Shown here: one piece after another, positions 49,375 through 58,469 of the stretch
Layout of the letters: the number at the start of each line of letters is the position of its first letter
Numbering within the stretch: position 1 is the first letter of the stretch
Notes under the pieces: generated by a model
What the model saw: only the letters and a program-made list of their open reading frames with translations
The model's database searches: none
What the model was told of the DNA's origin: nothing
DNA from: Ruania halotolerans
Lineage (GTDB): Bacteria > Actinomycetota > Actinomycetes > Actinomycetales > Beutenbergiaceae
Length of the DNA stretch: 64,000 bases
Direction: 5' to 3'
Assembly: GCF_021049285.1 (NCBI RefSeq)
Contig: NZ_CP088017.1
Span: 558,001-622,000 of the forward strand
Translations under genes and position numbers: made by a program

Positions 49375-50045
49375 CCTCGGTGAGCTATACCAACCCGCTG
49401 GCTTCGGCATCGGATCTGGCGGGGTGGGTGGCCGAGGGCCCGGTGGGCACTCGCGTGACCAACGATGGCGTGGAGTTGTTCAGCACCGCCGACGAGCCAG
49501 CCCTGGTGGCCGACGGCCGCGGCGACCACGCGCATTTCACCTACTGGTGCCCGCAGGTGTTCGGGCCGGACTTGGAGATCTCCTGGGACTTCCGGCCGGT
49601 CAGCGGGGATGGGCTGGCGATGGTGTTCTTCGCCGCCACCGGCGCGCGCGGCGAGGATCTGTTCGATCCGGCGTTGACCGAGCGCACCGGGTTCTACCCG
49701 CAGTACCACTCGGGGGACATCGCCACGCTGCACATCTCGTATCTGCGGCGGAAGTGGGCGTCCGAGAAGCGGTTCCGCACCTGCAATCTGCGCAAGAGCC
49801 CCGGCTTCCACCTGGTGGCCCAGGGGGCAGACCCGCTGCCCGGGCCGGAGGACGCTGACGGGTTTTATCGGATCCGGGTGACCAAGCAGGGCGCCGGTGT
49901 GGTGTTCGCGATCGACGACCTGGAACTCTTCACGTGGACCGACGACGGCGCAGTGGGCCCTCCGCTCGGGTCCGGCCGGATCGGCTTCCGGCAGATGGCC
50001 CCCCTGACCGCCCGCTACCGCAATCTCGAGGTCCGCCCCCTCTGA
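49371..50045 (+). CDS. DUF1961 (YesU-like) family protein
   Basis: 224 residues. GTG 49371 overlaps the esterase stop as GTGA; in-frame ATG 49356 is possible but has no spaced ribosome site. The fold is a beta-sandwich ('GRGDHAHFTYWCPQVFGPDLEISWDFRPVSGDGLAMVFFAATG', 'LHISYLRRKWASEKRFRTCNLRKSPGFHLVAQGADPLP', 'FAIDDLELFTWTDDG'), the pattern of DUF1961. YesU of Bacillus sits in the rhamnogalacturonan cluster. It is lectin- or lyase-like but of unproven activity, and has no signal peptide. Confidence 0.85.
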   Translation: MTSVSYTNPLASASDLAGWVAEGPVGTRVTNDGVELFSTADEPALVADGRGDHAHFTYWCPQVFGPDLEISWDFRPVSGDGLAMVFFAATGARGEDLFDPALTERTGFYPQYHSGDIATLHISYLRRKWASEKRFRTCNLRKSPGFHLVAQGADPLPGPEDADGFYRIRVTKQGAGVVFAIDDLELFTWTDDGAVGPPLGSGRIGFRQMAPLTARYRNLEVRPL

Positions 50046-50145
50046 CCCACCCGCTCCCTCACTCGCCCCGCCCCCCCTTTCCCGCCCTCCCTCTATACCT
50101 ACCCCCCTCACACGCCCTACCCCCTCACCCGCCCCCACCCCCTGC
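50046..50145 (+). promoter_or_regulatory. C-rich, G-poor tract: candidate Rho-loading (rut) site
   Basis: About 100 bases after the DUF1961 stop are almost free of purines on the plus strand, mostly C with some T and very few G. The RNA would be C-rich and unstructured, as in rut sites. It lies between DUF1961 and the exolyase gene, with no hairpin. Confidence 0.4.
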
Positions 50146-50240
50146 CGCGAGTACGGCCGATTTCGCTCACTTGTTGAGATTTAGCCGAGAAGTCGAGCAC
50201 TCGGCGCACACCGAGTGCCCTCTCACCCATTGGAGTGTTG

Positions 50241-52976
50241 ATGTCCGAGACCGCCGAGACAGCCGAGACCACTAAGACCGCCGGGACCGTTGAGGCGACC
50301 ATGAGCGATCGAGGCCGCCACGGGCGCAGCAGCCATGTAGACGTGCCGATCCGGTGGATCGACGACGCCACGCCCCAGCGCTTGCCGGCCGGCGCTACCT
50401 TCGGGGCCCCGGTCCCGCGTGGTGCGGTGGCCTCGCCTGAGGGACTCGCCCTGACCGACGAGGCCGGGGCGCCGGTGCCGGCACAGATCTGGCCACTAGC
50501 CACCTGGCCCGACGGGTCGGTGAAATGGGCGGGTATCGGCCTCGGGGTGCACCCGGAGCCCAGCCCGTCCTACCGGTTGGTCGCCGCAGCTTCGTCGGGG
50601 GCGGTGGAGGAGAGCGGGGCGGGCAGGAACACAGGGGGCGGGAACGTCGCCGTGGTCGTCGCTCAGGACCCCGACGGCGTCACGATCGAGACGGGAGCGC
50701 TCACCGCCCGCATCCCCGCCCGGGGCGGGGTTCTGGTCGATTCGCTGGCGATCGCCGGCCAGGAAGTCGCCCGGGGCGGAGTGCTGGTCTCCAGTGTGCA
50801 GGGCACGCCGGAACCGAATCATGCCGGGCGGGACCACGGCATCGGGCAGGTCGAGTCGGTGGAGGTGGAGCAGTCCGGTCCGGTGCGCGCGGTGGTGCGC
50901 ATCGAAGGAAGGCACCGCACCGAGTCCGGCCGCGAGTGGCTGCCGTTCACCGTGCGCCTGGTGGCCGTCGCTGGATCGACCCACCTGCGTCTGGTGCACT
51001 CCTTCATCTGGGACGGCGATTCCGGCTCCGACTTCCTCAGCTCGCTCGGGATCCGGTTCGATGTGCCGTTGCGGGCCGAGCCGCACGACCGGCACGTGCG
51101 CCTCGCCGGGGCCGACGGCGGCCTGTTGCGTGAGGCCGTCCGTGGCCTGACCGGTCTACGCCGTGACCCGGGTGAGGCGGTACGCAACGCCCAGATGGCG
51201 GGCGAGCCGACGCCGTCGGCGGATACCTGGGATCAGGACGTGGCGCGGCTAGCGGCATGGATCCCCACCTGGGACGACTGGAATCTGCGCCAGCACAATG
51301 CCAACGGGTACACGATCCGCAAGCGCACGAAGCCTGGGCACGCCTGGATCGGGGTGGCCGAGGGAACCCGTTCCGACGGGTTCGGCTACCTCGGGGACAC
51401 CGGCGGTGGCCTCGGCGTGGGGCTCACCGGGTTCTGGCAGTCCCACCCCACCGGGATCGACATCAGCGGGGCAGCCACGGCCGCGGGGTCGATCACGATG
51501 TGGCTGTGGTCTCCGGACGCCGAACCGATGGACCTGCGGTTCTACCACGATGGCCTCGGACAGGACACCTACGCCGACCAGCTCGATGCCCTCGACATCA
51601 CCTACGAGGACTACGAACCAGGCTTCGGGGACGCCGATGGCATCGCCCGCACCCACGAGCTCGATGTGGTCGCCTATGCGGCCACCCCGAGCGTGGAGGA
51701 GCTGGCCACGGATGTGGCACACACCGTGGAAGGCCCCCGACTCGCCCCCACCCCTGAGGCACTGCACGCTGCCGGGGTGTTCGGCGACTGGGACCTGCCC
51801 GACCGCAGCACCCCCGGCCGGGCCCGTCTGGAGGACCGGCTCGAGGCGCTGCTGGACTTCTACGTAGGGCAGGTCGACCAGCGATCCTGGTATGGATTCT
51901 GGAACTACGGCGACCTCATGCACGCCTACGACGCCGACCGGCACACCTGGCGTTACGACGTGGGCGGATACGCGTGGGACAACTCCGAGCTCTCCCCGGA
52001 CCTGTGGTTGTGGACGGCGTTCTGCCGCACCGGGCGAGCCGATGTGTTCCGCCTCGCGGAGCGGCTCACCCGGCACACCGGCGATGTGGACGTCTACCAC
52101 GCCGGGCAGTGGAAGGGCCTGGGCACCCGGCATAACGTGCAGCACTGGGGATGCAGCGCCAAGCAGTTGCGGATCTCCACCCCGGCCTACCGGCGGCATC
52201 ACTACTTCCTCACTGCGGATGAGCACACCCGCGACCTGATGCTCGAATTGCGGGACAGCGATCAGAGCTTCCTCGGCCTGGACCCGGTGCGTAAGGTCCG
52301 GCCCGATGCCGTGACCTACCGACCGCAGCGCCATGCTCTCGGGGTGGGGCTGGGCACGGACTGGAGCGCGCTCGCGGCCACCTGGCTCGCCGACTGGGAG
52401 ATCACCGGGAACACGCGCTCACGGGACCGGCTGCTCGGCACGATGACCGATATCGGTGCGCTGCCGCACGGCTTCTTCACCGGTGAGGCGCTCTATGACC
52501 TGGACACCGGGCGCTTCGACACCTCCCGGGACCGGGTGGGCGCCTCTCACCTGTCCATCATGTTCGGGCTGGTGGAGATCTGCAGCGAGCTGGTGGACCT
52601 GATCGGCGAGGAGGAGGCGCCCGGCTTCGGTGACGCGTGGCTGCAGTACTGCCGACTCTACCTGGGTACGCCCGAGGAGCAGGTGGCAGAGCTCGGCGCC
52701 GAGCACGGAGGCGCCCCGTTCGAGCAGCCGCATGCGCGGGTGCTCGCCTATGCGGCGAACCGGCTCGGGCGATCCGACCTCGCCGAGCGGGCGTGGCAGG
52801 CGTTCTTCGTGGGCGGGGAGCGGATGCGCGGCGATTTCGTCGCGAGCCGCACGGAACCGCCGTACGTGCTCGCCCCGGTGGACGACGCGCCCACGCTGTG
52901 GACCAATGACGCCGCCCAGGGCTCGCTGGCCACGATGCAGTGCCTCGCCCTGATCGGTGACCACCTCCCCGACTGA
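50241..52976 (+). CDS. Exo-rhamnogalacturonan lyase-like protein (PL26/YetA type)
   Basis: 911 residues; ATG 50241 lies 5 bases after TTGGAG. No signal peptide. The N-terminal beta domain has the 'ASPEGLALTDEAGAPVPAQIWPLATWPDGSVKWAG' segment typical of PcRGLX/YetA proteins (RIFT barrel, about 45-110), then more beta structure to about 430. An alpha/alpha barrel at about 530-900 includes 'WYGFWNYGDLMHAYDADRHTWRYDVGGYAWDNSE' and 'YHAGQWKGLGTRHNVQHWGCSAKQLRISTPAYRRHHYFL', His/Tyr/Arg-rich as expected for the active site. It would cut unsaturated or saturated rhamnogalacturonan fragments in the cytoplasm. Catalytic residues are not proven from sequence. Confidence 0.82.
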   Translation: MSETAETAETTKTAGTVEATMSDRGRHGRSSHVDVPIRWIDDATPQRLPAGATFGAPVPRGAVASPEGLALTDEAGAPVPAQIWPLATWPDGSVKWAGIGLGVHPEPSPSYRLVAAASSGAVEESGAGRNTGGGNVAVVVAQDPDGVTIETGALTARIPARGGVLVDSLAIAGQEVARGGVLVSSVQGTPEPNHAGRDHGIGQVESVEVEQSGPVRAVVRIEGRHRTESGREWLPFTVRLVAVAGSTHLRLVHSFIWDGDSGSDFLSSLGIRFDVPLRAEPHDRHVRLAGADGGLLREAVRGLTGLRRDPGEAVRNAQMAGEPTPSADTWDQDVARLAAWIPTWDDWNLRQHNANGYTIRKRTKPGHAWIGVAEGTRSDGFGYLGDTGGGLGVGLTGFWQSHPTGIDISGAATAAGSITMWLWSPDAEPMDLRFYHDGLGQDTYADQLDALDITYEDYEPGFGDADGIARTHELDVVAYAATPSVEELATDVAHTVEGPRLAPTPEALHAAGVFGDWDLPDRSTPGRARLEDRLEALLDFYVGQVDQRSWYGFWNYGDLMHAYDADRHTWRYDVGGYAWDNSELSPDLWLWTAFCRTGRADVFRLAERLTRHTGDVDVYHAGQWKGLGTRHNVQHWGCSAKQLRISTPAYRRHHYFLTADEHTRDLMLELRDSDQSFLGLDPVRKVRPDAVTYRPQRHALGVGLGTDWSALAATWLADWEITGNTRSRDRLLGTMTDIGALPHGFFTGEALYDLDTGRFDTSRDRVGASHLSIMFGLVEICSELVDLIGEEEAPGFGDAWLQYCRLYLGTPEEQVAELGAEHGGAPFEQPHARVLAYAANRLGRSDLAERAWQAFFVGGERMRGDFVASRTEPPYVLAPVDDAPTLWTNDAAQGSLATMQCLALIGDHLPD

Positions 52977-53024
52977 GATCCTCCTGCCCGGATGTGCCAC
53001 ACTGGTCGGGTCGAACTGAAGTTC

Positions 53025-53151
53025 GCGCACTCCGGGGTCGGTGTAATTCCGAACCGGCGGTGATAGTCCGCGACCCGGCCGCAGCCAGCGGCCGGTTGAT
53101 CAGGTGAAATTCCTGGACCGACGGTGAAAGTCCGGATGGGAGGAAGTGCGC
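53025..53151 (+). ncRNA. FMN riboswitch (RFN element)
   Basis: The closing stem is GCGCACT (53025-53031) with AGTGCGC (53145-53151). Conserved blocks of the RFN element are present in order: the CGGGGTCGGTGTAATTCC region, ACCGGCGGTGATAGTCCGCGA, a variable arm (53079-53094), GGTTGATCAGGTGAAATTCC, then GACCGACGGTGAAAGTCCGGAT and GGGAGGAAG. It precedes ribD by 110 bases and senses FMN. Confidence 0.95.
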
Positions 53152-53222
53152 GCGCGGCGGTCCTCGCCCGCGTTGGTGCATCTGTGCACCCGCTGGTGGT
53201 CCGCCGTCGCCGGCCCCGGGCT

Positions 53223-53255
53223 GCGCCTAGTTGTCACAACACCTAGCGCAGGAGG
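53223..53255 (+). promoter_or_regulatory. Candidate expression platform and ribosome site of ribD
   Basis: A bulged hairpin (GCGCCTAG 53223-53230 with CTAGCGC 53243-53249) ends directly against AGGAGG (53250-53255), which is 5 bases before GTG 53261. This placement suggests control of translation start by the riboswitch; a transcription terminator with T-run is not seen. Confidence 0.4.
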
Positions 53256-53260
53256 TACCG

Positions 53261-54562
53261 GTGGCACGCCCCGACGGCGGAACAGCCTCAGGATTCTTCG
53301 GTGACCCCGATCAGGTGGTCGCCGCGCTCCGGCACGCCATCGAGCTGAGCGTGCGGGGTCTGGGCCGGGTCAGTCCCAATCCGGCAGTGGGATGCGTGAT
53401 CCTCGACATCGAGGGGCACGTGGTCGGCGAAGGCTGGCATGCTCGCGCAGGCGGAGCACACGCGGAAGTCGCCGCGATCGCTGCGGCTCATGAGCGCGTC
53501 TTCGGGCCGGGCGATCCTGAGGTACCGGGCTTCCTCACCGGATGCACCGCCGTCGTGACTCTCGAACCGTGCCCCCACACCGGCCGGACCGGCCCCTGCA
53601 CCCAGGCGCTCCTTGACGCCGGTATCTCCCGGGTGATCTACGCCGTCGCTGACCCGTCGCATGGCGGGGGAGCGGAGGTGTTGCGCACCGCCGGCATCGA
53701 GGTGCACGGCCCCGGAAGCGCACTCGTTCCGGATGCGTTCGCCGCCGAGGCCGCCTCCGTGAACGAGGCGTGGCTGACGGCGGTGCGCACCTCCCGCCCG
53801 CACGTCACCTGGAAGTTCGCCGCCACCCTGGACGGCCGGTCCGCCGCGGCCGACGGCACCAGTCGCTGGATCACGGGGGAACAGGCCCGCGCTGACGTGC
53901 ACCGCCTGCGCGACAGCGTCGATGCGGTGCTCATCGGAGCGAGGACCCAGCGCACGGACGATCCGCAACTGACCGTACGGCCTGCGCCGCCGGACGGGCG
54001 GCAGCCGCTACGAGTGGTGCTCGACCCCTCCGGCGCCACGGCTTCTGGTGCCCGGGTGCTCGACGATGCGGCGCCCACGCTCCTCGTGATCGGCCCGGAC
54101 ACGCCGACTCCGGACCTGCCCGGGCACGTCGAGATCGCCCGCGCCCCCACAGCTCCGCCCCCGGCAGAGTTGCGGTCGGAATCGGGCCTGGAACGGACCA
54201 CGACGTGGCCCGATCGGGGCCACGAGCAGGACCTGACTGGCCCGGGCGAGGGCCGGTCAGATCACCGGTACCTGGACCTGGCCGCGGTGCTTGACCTGCT
54301 GTACCACCGTGGCTTCCGATCCGTGCTGCTCGAGGGTGGCCCGCGGCTCGCGGGCGCGTTCCTTGCTGCCGGGCTCGTGGACCAGGTCATCGCCTATCTC
54401 GCTCCCGCGTTACTCGGCGCCGGTCCGGCCGCGCTCGCCGACGCGGGCGTCGCCACGATCGACGCCGCCCACCGTCTGGAACCAGTTGACGTCACCTTCC
54501 TCGGCCCCGACATCCGCATCACTGCCCGCCCGATCCCACTCCCCGAATCCCTCCAGGAGTAG
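53261..54562 (+). CDS. ribD: Bifunctional pyrimidine deaminase/reductase RibD
   Basis: 433 residues from GTG 53261. The N-terminal deaminase domain has the zinc site 'GAHAEVAAI' and 'TLEPCPHTGRTGPCTQAL'. The C-terminal reductase domain begins near 180 ('PHVTWKFAATLDGRSAAADGTSRWITG') and has 'LIGARTQRTDDPQLTVR' and 'SVLLEGGPRLAGAFLAAGLVDQ'. It does the second and third steps of riboflavin synthesis from GTP. It is first in the operon, under the FMN riboswitch. An insertion of about 45 residues (PPPAELRSESG...GRSDHRY) interrupts the reductase domain. Confidence 0.96.
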   Translation: MARPDGGTASGFFGDPDQVVAALRHAIELSVRGLGRVSPNPAVGCVILDIEGHVVGEGWHARAGGAHAEVAAIAAAHERVFGPGDPEVPGFLTGCTAVVTLEPCPHTGRTGPCTQALLDAGISRVIYAVADPSHGGGAEVLRTAGIEVHGPGSALVPDAFAAEAASVNEAWLTAVRTSRPHVTWKFAATLDGRSAAADGTSRWITGEQARADVHRLRDSVDAVLIGARTQRTDDPQLTVRPAPPDGRQPLRVVLDPSGATASGARVLDDAAPTLLVIGPDTPTPDLPGHVEIARAPTAPPPAELRSESGLERTTTWPDRGHEQDLTGPGEGRSDHRYLDLAAVLDLLYHRGFRSVLLEGGPRLAGAFLAAGLVDQVIAYLAPALLGAGPAALADAGVATIDAAHRLEPVDVTFLGPDIRITARPIPLPESLQE

Positions 54563-54564
54563 CC

Positions 54565-55197
54565 ATGTTCACCGGAATCATCACCGATCTCGGCACCGTC
54601 GAGGCTTTCGACCCCACCCCGGGCGGTGCGCGCCTGACCGTCACCGGACACCTCCCGCATGACGTCGCCCTCGGCGACTCGATCAGCGTGGATGGCGTAT
54701 GCGTGACGGTGACCTCCCTCGATGACGGGCCGGACGCCGTCGCTCGCTTCACCGCAGACCTGATGCCGCCCACCCTGGAGCGCACCACCATCGGTGCCCG
54801 AGGGTCCGGCGATCGCGTGAACCTCGAACCCGCACTCGCCGCGACCGGGCGCTTCGGCGGGCACGTCGTGACCGGGCACGTCGATGCGATCGCCACCGTG
54901 GTTGCACGCGAACCGGGAGAAATGGCCGACCTGATGACCATCGCAGTGCCCGTCCACCTCGCCCGGTATGTGGTGCCGCAGGGATCGATCGCATTCGACG
55001 GGGTGAGCCTGACCGTGGCCGCGCTCGATGACGCCGAGCCGGGCGCAACTCTGCTGACGATCGGGCTGATCCCCGCCACGCTCGCCGCCACCACCCTTGG
55101 CCGCAAGGAGCCCGGGGACCGGGTGAACGTGGAGGTGGATGTGCTCGCCAAACACGTGGAGCGGTTGCTTGCTGTGAAGGAGACCGCGGATGCATGA
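54565..55197 (+). CDS. ribE: Riboflavin synthase, alpha chain
   Basis: 210 residues. Two lumazine-binding repeats are seen: 'MFTGIITDLGTVEAFDPTPGGARLTVTGHLPHDVALGDSISVDGVCVTVTSL' and 'GHVVTGHVDAIATVVAREPGEMADLMTIAVPVHLARYVVPQGSIAFDGVSLTVAAL'. It dismutates 6,7-dimethyl-8-ribityllumazine to riboflavin. It starts 2 bases after ribD and overlaps ribBA by 8 bases. Confidence 0.97.
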   Translation: MFTGIITDLGTVEAFDPTPGGARLTVTGHLPHDVALGDSISVDGVCVTVTSLDDGPDAVARFTADLMPPTLERTTIGARGSGDRVNLEPALAATGRFGGHVVTGHVDAIATVVAREPGEMADLMTIAVPVHLARYVVPQGSIAFDGVSLTVAALDDAEPGATLLTIGLIPATLAATTLGRKEPGDRVNVEVDVLAKHVERLLAVKETADA

Positions 55198-56518
55198 GGC
55201 CGTGGAGCACGCCATCGCAGAGATCGCGGCTGGTCGCACCGTGATCGTGGTCGACGACGCCGACCGGGAGAACGAGGGCGACCTGGTGGCCGCTGCGGAC
55301 GCCATCACCCCGGAGGCGGTGGCGTTCATGGCCACCTATGGGCGCGGATTGATCTGCGCACCGATCACCGCCGAGGACGCGGCCCGGCTGGAGCTGCCCC
55401 CGATGGTGTCGCGCAACACCGAGGCGCATGGCACCGCGTTCACCGTCAGCGTGGATGCCGCAGCGGGAATCACCACCGGGATCAGCGCCGCGGACCGCGC
55501 CCGCACGCTACGGCTGCTCGCTGATCCAGGAACGATGGCTGATCAGCTGGCCCGACCCGGGCACGTGTTCCCGCTGGTGGCGCACCCGGACGGGGTGCTC
55601 GGCCGGATCGGGCACACCGAGGCGGGGGTGGATCTCGCCCGGCTCGCCGGCCGCCGCCCTGCCGCCGTGATCTGCGAAATGCTCACGCCCGACGGCGTCC
55701 CTTGCCGTGGCGAGCAGCTGCGCGCCTTCGCCGCCGAGCACGGGATGGCCCTGGTGAGCGTGGCCGAGTTGGTGGCATACCGGCGCGGCCTTGCTCAGCA
55801 CGAGGCGGATCAGGGTGCTCACCCCGCGCGGCAGGATGGTCGGGTCCGGCGCCAGGCGGCAGCGATGCTGCCTACCGCAGCCGGGATCTTCCGGGCGATC
55901 ACCTATCTGGACTCCGCGACCGGAACCGAGCACATCGCGCTGTGCCTCGGCCTCGACGATGGCGATCGCTTCGCGGACGGGCGCCACTTCATGGATCAGG
56001 ACCTGCTGGTGCGAGTGCATTCAGAATGCCTGACCGGTGAGGCGTTCGGCTCATTGCGTTGCGACTGCGGGCATCAGCTCACGGAGGCGCTCGAAGCCAT
56101 CGCGGACGAAGGCCGCGGGGCGGTTGTCTATCTGCGTGGCCACGAGGGGCGCGGGACCGGGCTGAGCGCGAAGATCCGCGCCTATGCGCTGCAGGAGCAG
56201 GGCCGGGACACCGTGGAGGCGAACCTTGACCAGGGCCTGCCCGCCGATGCCCGGGACTATGCGGCCGCGGGGGCGATCCTGCTCGATCTCGGCGCACGAG
56301 AGGTGCGGCTGAAGTCGAACAACCCCGCGAAAGCGGCCGCACTGGCACGGGGTGGAGTGCTGGTTCGCGGTTTCGTCCCGGCACCGGCCCCGGTGGGTGC
56401 CGACAACGTGGCCTACCTGCGTACCAAGGCGAGCCGGATGGGGCATGTGCTGCCCTGGCTGCCAGAGCCGACGTCAGCACCGACCGAGCCACTCACTCAC
56501 GAAAGGACGATGGCATGA
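55190..56518 (+). CDS. ribBA: Bifunctional DHBP synthase/GTP cyclohydrolase II
   Basis: 442 residues. The N-terminal 3,4-dihydroxy-2-butanone-4-phosphate synthase domain has '[20 protein letters not shown]' and '[31 protein letters not shown]'. The C-terminal GTP cyclohydrolase II domain has the zinc site '[23 protein letters not shown]' and '[57 protein letters not shown]'. It supplies both precursors of the pathway. The stop overlaps ribH as ATGA. Confidence 0.97.
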   Translation: MHEAVEHAIAEIAAGRTVIVVDDADRENEGDLVAAADAITPEAVAFMATYGRGLICAPITAEDAARLELPPMVSRNTEAHGTAFTVSVDAAAGITTGISAADRARTLRLLADPGTMADQLARPGHVFPLVAHPDGVLGRIGHTEAGVDLARLAGRRPAAVICEMLTPDGVPCRGEQLRAFAAEHGMALVSVAELVAYRRGLAQHEADQGAHPARQDGRVRRQAAAMLPTAAGIFRAITYLDSATGTEHIALCLGLDDGDRFADGRHFMDQDLLVRVHSECLTGEAFGSLRCDCGHQLTEALEAIADEGRGAVVYLRGHEGRGTGLSAKIRAYALQEQGRDTVEANLDQGLPADARDYAAAGAILLDLGAREVRLKSNNPAKAAALARGGVLVRGFVPAPAPVGADNVAYLRTKASRMGHVLPWLPEPTSAPTEPLTHERTMA

Positions 56519-57012
56519 CCACCGAAGCCACGCCCACCTCCCCGCACACCGGACCCGGGATCGAGGTGCCGCAGGTGCCCCACCTGCGGGCCGCCGTCGT
56601 GGCCGCCTGCTGGCACGAGGAGATCACCACCGGACTGCTCAACGGCGCGCTGCGCGCGTTTCGTGACGCCGGAATCACCGAGCCGATGGTGGTCCGGGTG
56701 CCCGGCAGCTTCGAGCTCCCGGTGGCCGCGGCCCGGCTCGCCCGCGGCGGATATGACGCCGTGGTGGCGCTCGGCATGGTGCTCCAGGGCACCACGGCGC
56801 ACTTCGAGTACGTGTGCCAGGGCGTGACGACGGGGCTCACCGAGGTGGCGACCTCCACCGGGGTCCCGGTGGGTTTCGGAGTGCTGACCTGCAGCACCGA
56901 GGACCAGGCGCGCGACCGCGCCGGGCTGCCTGGATCCCGGCAGGATGTCGGGTACGAGGCGGCCGTTGCGGCCCTGACCACTGCGGTGGCACTGGCCGAC
57001 GCCGGCGTGTAG
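56515..57012 (+). CDS. ribH: 6,7-dimethyl-8-ribityllumazine synthase
   Basis: 165 residues. Family marks are '[30 protein letters not shown]', '[52 protein letters not shown]' and '[21 protein letters not shown]'. The usual 'VVIRGETPHFDYVC' stretch reads '[14 protein letters not shown]', with the catalytic His kept. Last gene of the riboflavin operon. Confidence 0.97.
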   Translation: MTTEATPTSPHTGPGIEVPQVPHLRAAVVAACWHEEITTGLLNGALRAFRDAGITEPMVVRVPGSFELPVAAARLARGGYDAVVALGMVLQGTTAHFEYVCQGVTTGLTEVATSTGVPVGFGVLTCSTEDQARDRAGLPGSRQDVGYEAAVAALTTAVALADAGV

Positions 57013-57041
57013 CCCGCACCCTGGCTCCCGAACCCACCGAA

Positions 57042-57088
57042 CGCAAAGCCGTGCGGCGTTTCGGTCACAAATGCCGCACGACTTTGCG
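57042..57088 (+). terminator. Hairpin at the end of the riboflavin operon
   Basis: Arms at 57042-57057 and 57073-57088 pair over 16 positions with one mismatch, around a 15-base loop. It lies 30 bases after ribH and also faces the end of the convergent VOC gene. Confidence 0.75.
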
Positions 57089-57111
57089 GTCGGCAGGGTG
57101 GTGGGCGTGGG

Positions 57112-57879
57112 TCAGGAAGCGACCGTCCAGCGGAAGCCGTCCGGGTCGGTGAACTGCCCGGCGTAGCCGTCGTCGGTCGGTGCCGCTGGTGCGGCGATCT
57201 TCCCGCCGGCCGAGACCGCGGCAGCCAGCAGCGCATCGACGTCCTCGGGTGACCCTGTGCGGTGGACCAGGATCATCGCCGCGGAGCTCTCATCCTGCGG
57301 GTCGATGCCGGCGTCCTTGGCCAGAACGGGGCGTTGCATCAGGCTGAGCCTGGTGGCGCCGGCAGCGGGCCGGAAGTCGATGTACTTGGACCCGTAGTCC
57401 CGGTCTGTCGCCATGCCTAGTGTTTCGTAGAACGTCTTCGACTCTTTCGGGTCACCAACGCCCAGGATGAGAGTGGTCTCCGTAGGAACGGGGGTGGGCG
57501 TCGCTTCGCGCGAGTCCTTGCTGGTGCCCGCCGCGACCTTCCACACGGCGCCGTCCGTCGCGCGGAAGACACCGGAGTAGGCACCGAACAGCGCCTTCTT
57601 TGCCGGCTTCAACGCCTCCGCACCACCATCGAGGGCGGCATCCATCACCGTACGAACGTCGCAGGGTTGGTCCACGAGGTAGGTGAGGACGTACCCCCTG
57701 AATCCGGACGGTGTGGGATCGGCGCCGGTGGCCAGTTCGAACGCACCGTGACTGTGCAGATCCAGCTCGAACGAGCCGCCTCGGTCGGTGACAGCAGGCG
57801 CCAGCGCGCGAGAGTAGAAGTCAGCGGCACGGTGGGCATCAGGCGTGTTCAGTGTGATGGAGTTGAGAGCGAGTGGCAT
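57112..57879 (-). CDS. VOC family protein with two glyoxalase-like domains
   Basis: 255 residues from ATG 57879. The first domain is at 1-120 ('LNSITLNTPDAHRAADFYSRALAPAVTDRGGSFELDLHSHGAFELA') and the second at about 140-255 ('TTLILGVGDPKESKTFYETLGMATDRDYGSKYIDFRP', ending 'AGQFTDPDGFRWTVAS'). Such proteins include glyoxalases, dioxygenases and resistance proteins; the substrate is not clear. It follows the DUF1801 gene with a 2-base gap, so they share a transcript. Confidence 0.88.
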   Translation of the reverse strand: MPLALNSITLNTPDAHRAADFYSRALAPAVTDRGGSFELDLHSHGAFELATGADPTPSGFRGYVLTYLVDQPCDVRTVMDAALDGGAEALKPAKKALFGAYSGVFRATDGAVWKVAAGTSKDSREATPTPVPTETTLILGVGDPKESKTFYETLGMATDRDYGSKYIDFRPAAGATRLSLMQRPVLAKDAGIDPQDESSAAMILVHRTGSPEDVDALLAAAVSAGGKIAAPAAPTDDGYAGQFTDPDGFRWTVAS

Positions 57880-57881
57880 GG

Positions 57882-58355
57882 TCAGCTCACCGCCCGCTCG
57901 ACGAGTTCGGCGAGGTGCTTCCAGGCGGCTTCGGTGGGTTCGGTCAGGGCGTACGAGGTTGGCCACACCCCGGAGGCGTCGTCGACATTCGCTTCGGCAC
58001 TGAAGCCGAAGGTGGAGTAGCGCTCCTTGTCCATCTGCCCGCTCCGGAAGAAACACAGCATCTTCCCCTTCCGGGCGTACCCGGGCTGTCCGTAGTACAA
58101 CTTGGGCGCCAGTTCCGGCGCGGCGGTGGTGACGAGGGCGTGCACTCGTTCGGCCAGCACGCGATCAGACTCCGGCATCTCGGCGATCTTCGCCAAGACG
58201 TCGGCCTCGTTGGCTGCCGCCTTCCCTTCGCTGCCGCCACGGCGCGCCTGCGACTTCAGTTCGGCGGCCCGCTCCTTCATCGCCTGACGTTCCTGCTCGG
58301 AGAAGCTTGCAGCGGCCTCGGCGTTCTTGCCGCCGGACGTCGATGTGGAACCCAT
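57882..58355 (-). CDS. DUF1801-type protein (YdhG/iron-chaperone-like)
   Basis: 157 residues. The first 50 residues are charged and helical ('FSEQERQAMKERAAELKSQARRGG'). The DUF1801 core follows ('VLAKIAEMPESDRVLAERVHALVTTAAPELAPKLYYGQPGYARKGKMLCFFRSGQMDKERYSTFGFS', ending 'YALTEPTEAAWKHLAELVERAV'). The function of the family is poorly known. It is upstream of the VOC gene in a two-gene operon. Confidence 0.85.
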   Translation of the reverse strand: MGSTSTSGGKNAEAAASFSEQERQAMKERAAELKSQARRGGSEGKAAANEADVLAKIAEMPESDRVLAERVHALVTTAAPELAPKLYYGQPGYARKGKMLCFFRSGQMDKERYSTFGFSAEANVDDASGVWPTSYALTEPTEAAWKHLAELVERAVS

Positions 58356-58469
58356 GGTGGTTGCTCCCCTTCTCGTGTAGGTCGTGTGCCTTCACGCTAG
58401 AGGGGACCGGATCGCGGGTGCTTCTCGATTCCTGATCGACTGGTGTGGTCGATCTCCTGTGTGGTCGAA

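Noticed and set aside
51249-52334. 361-codon minus-strand frame in the exolyase gene
   Set aside because: Shadow frame without domain or start signals.
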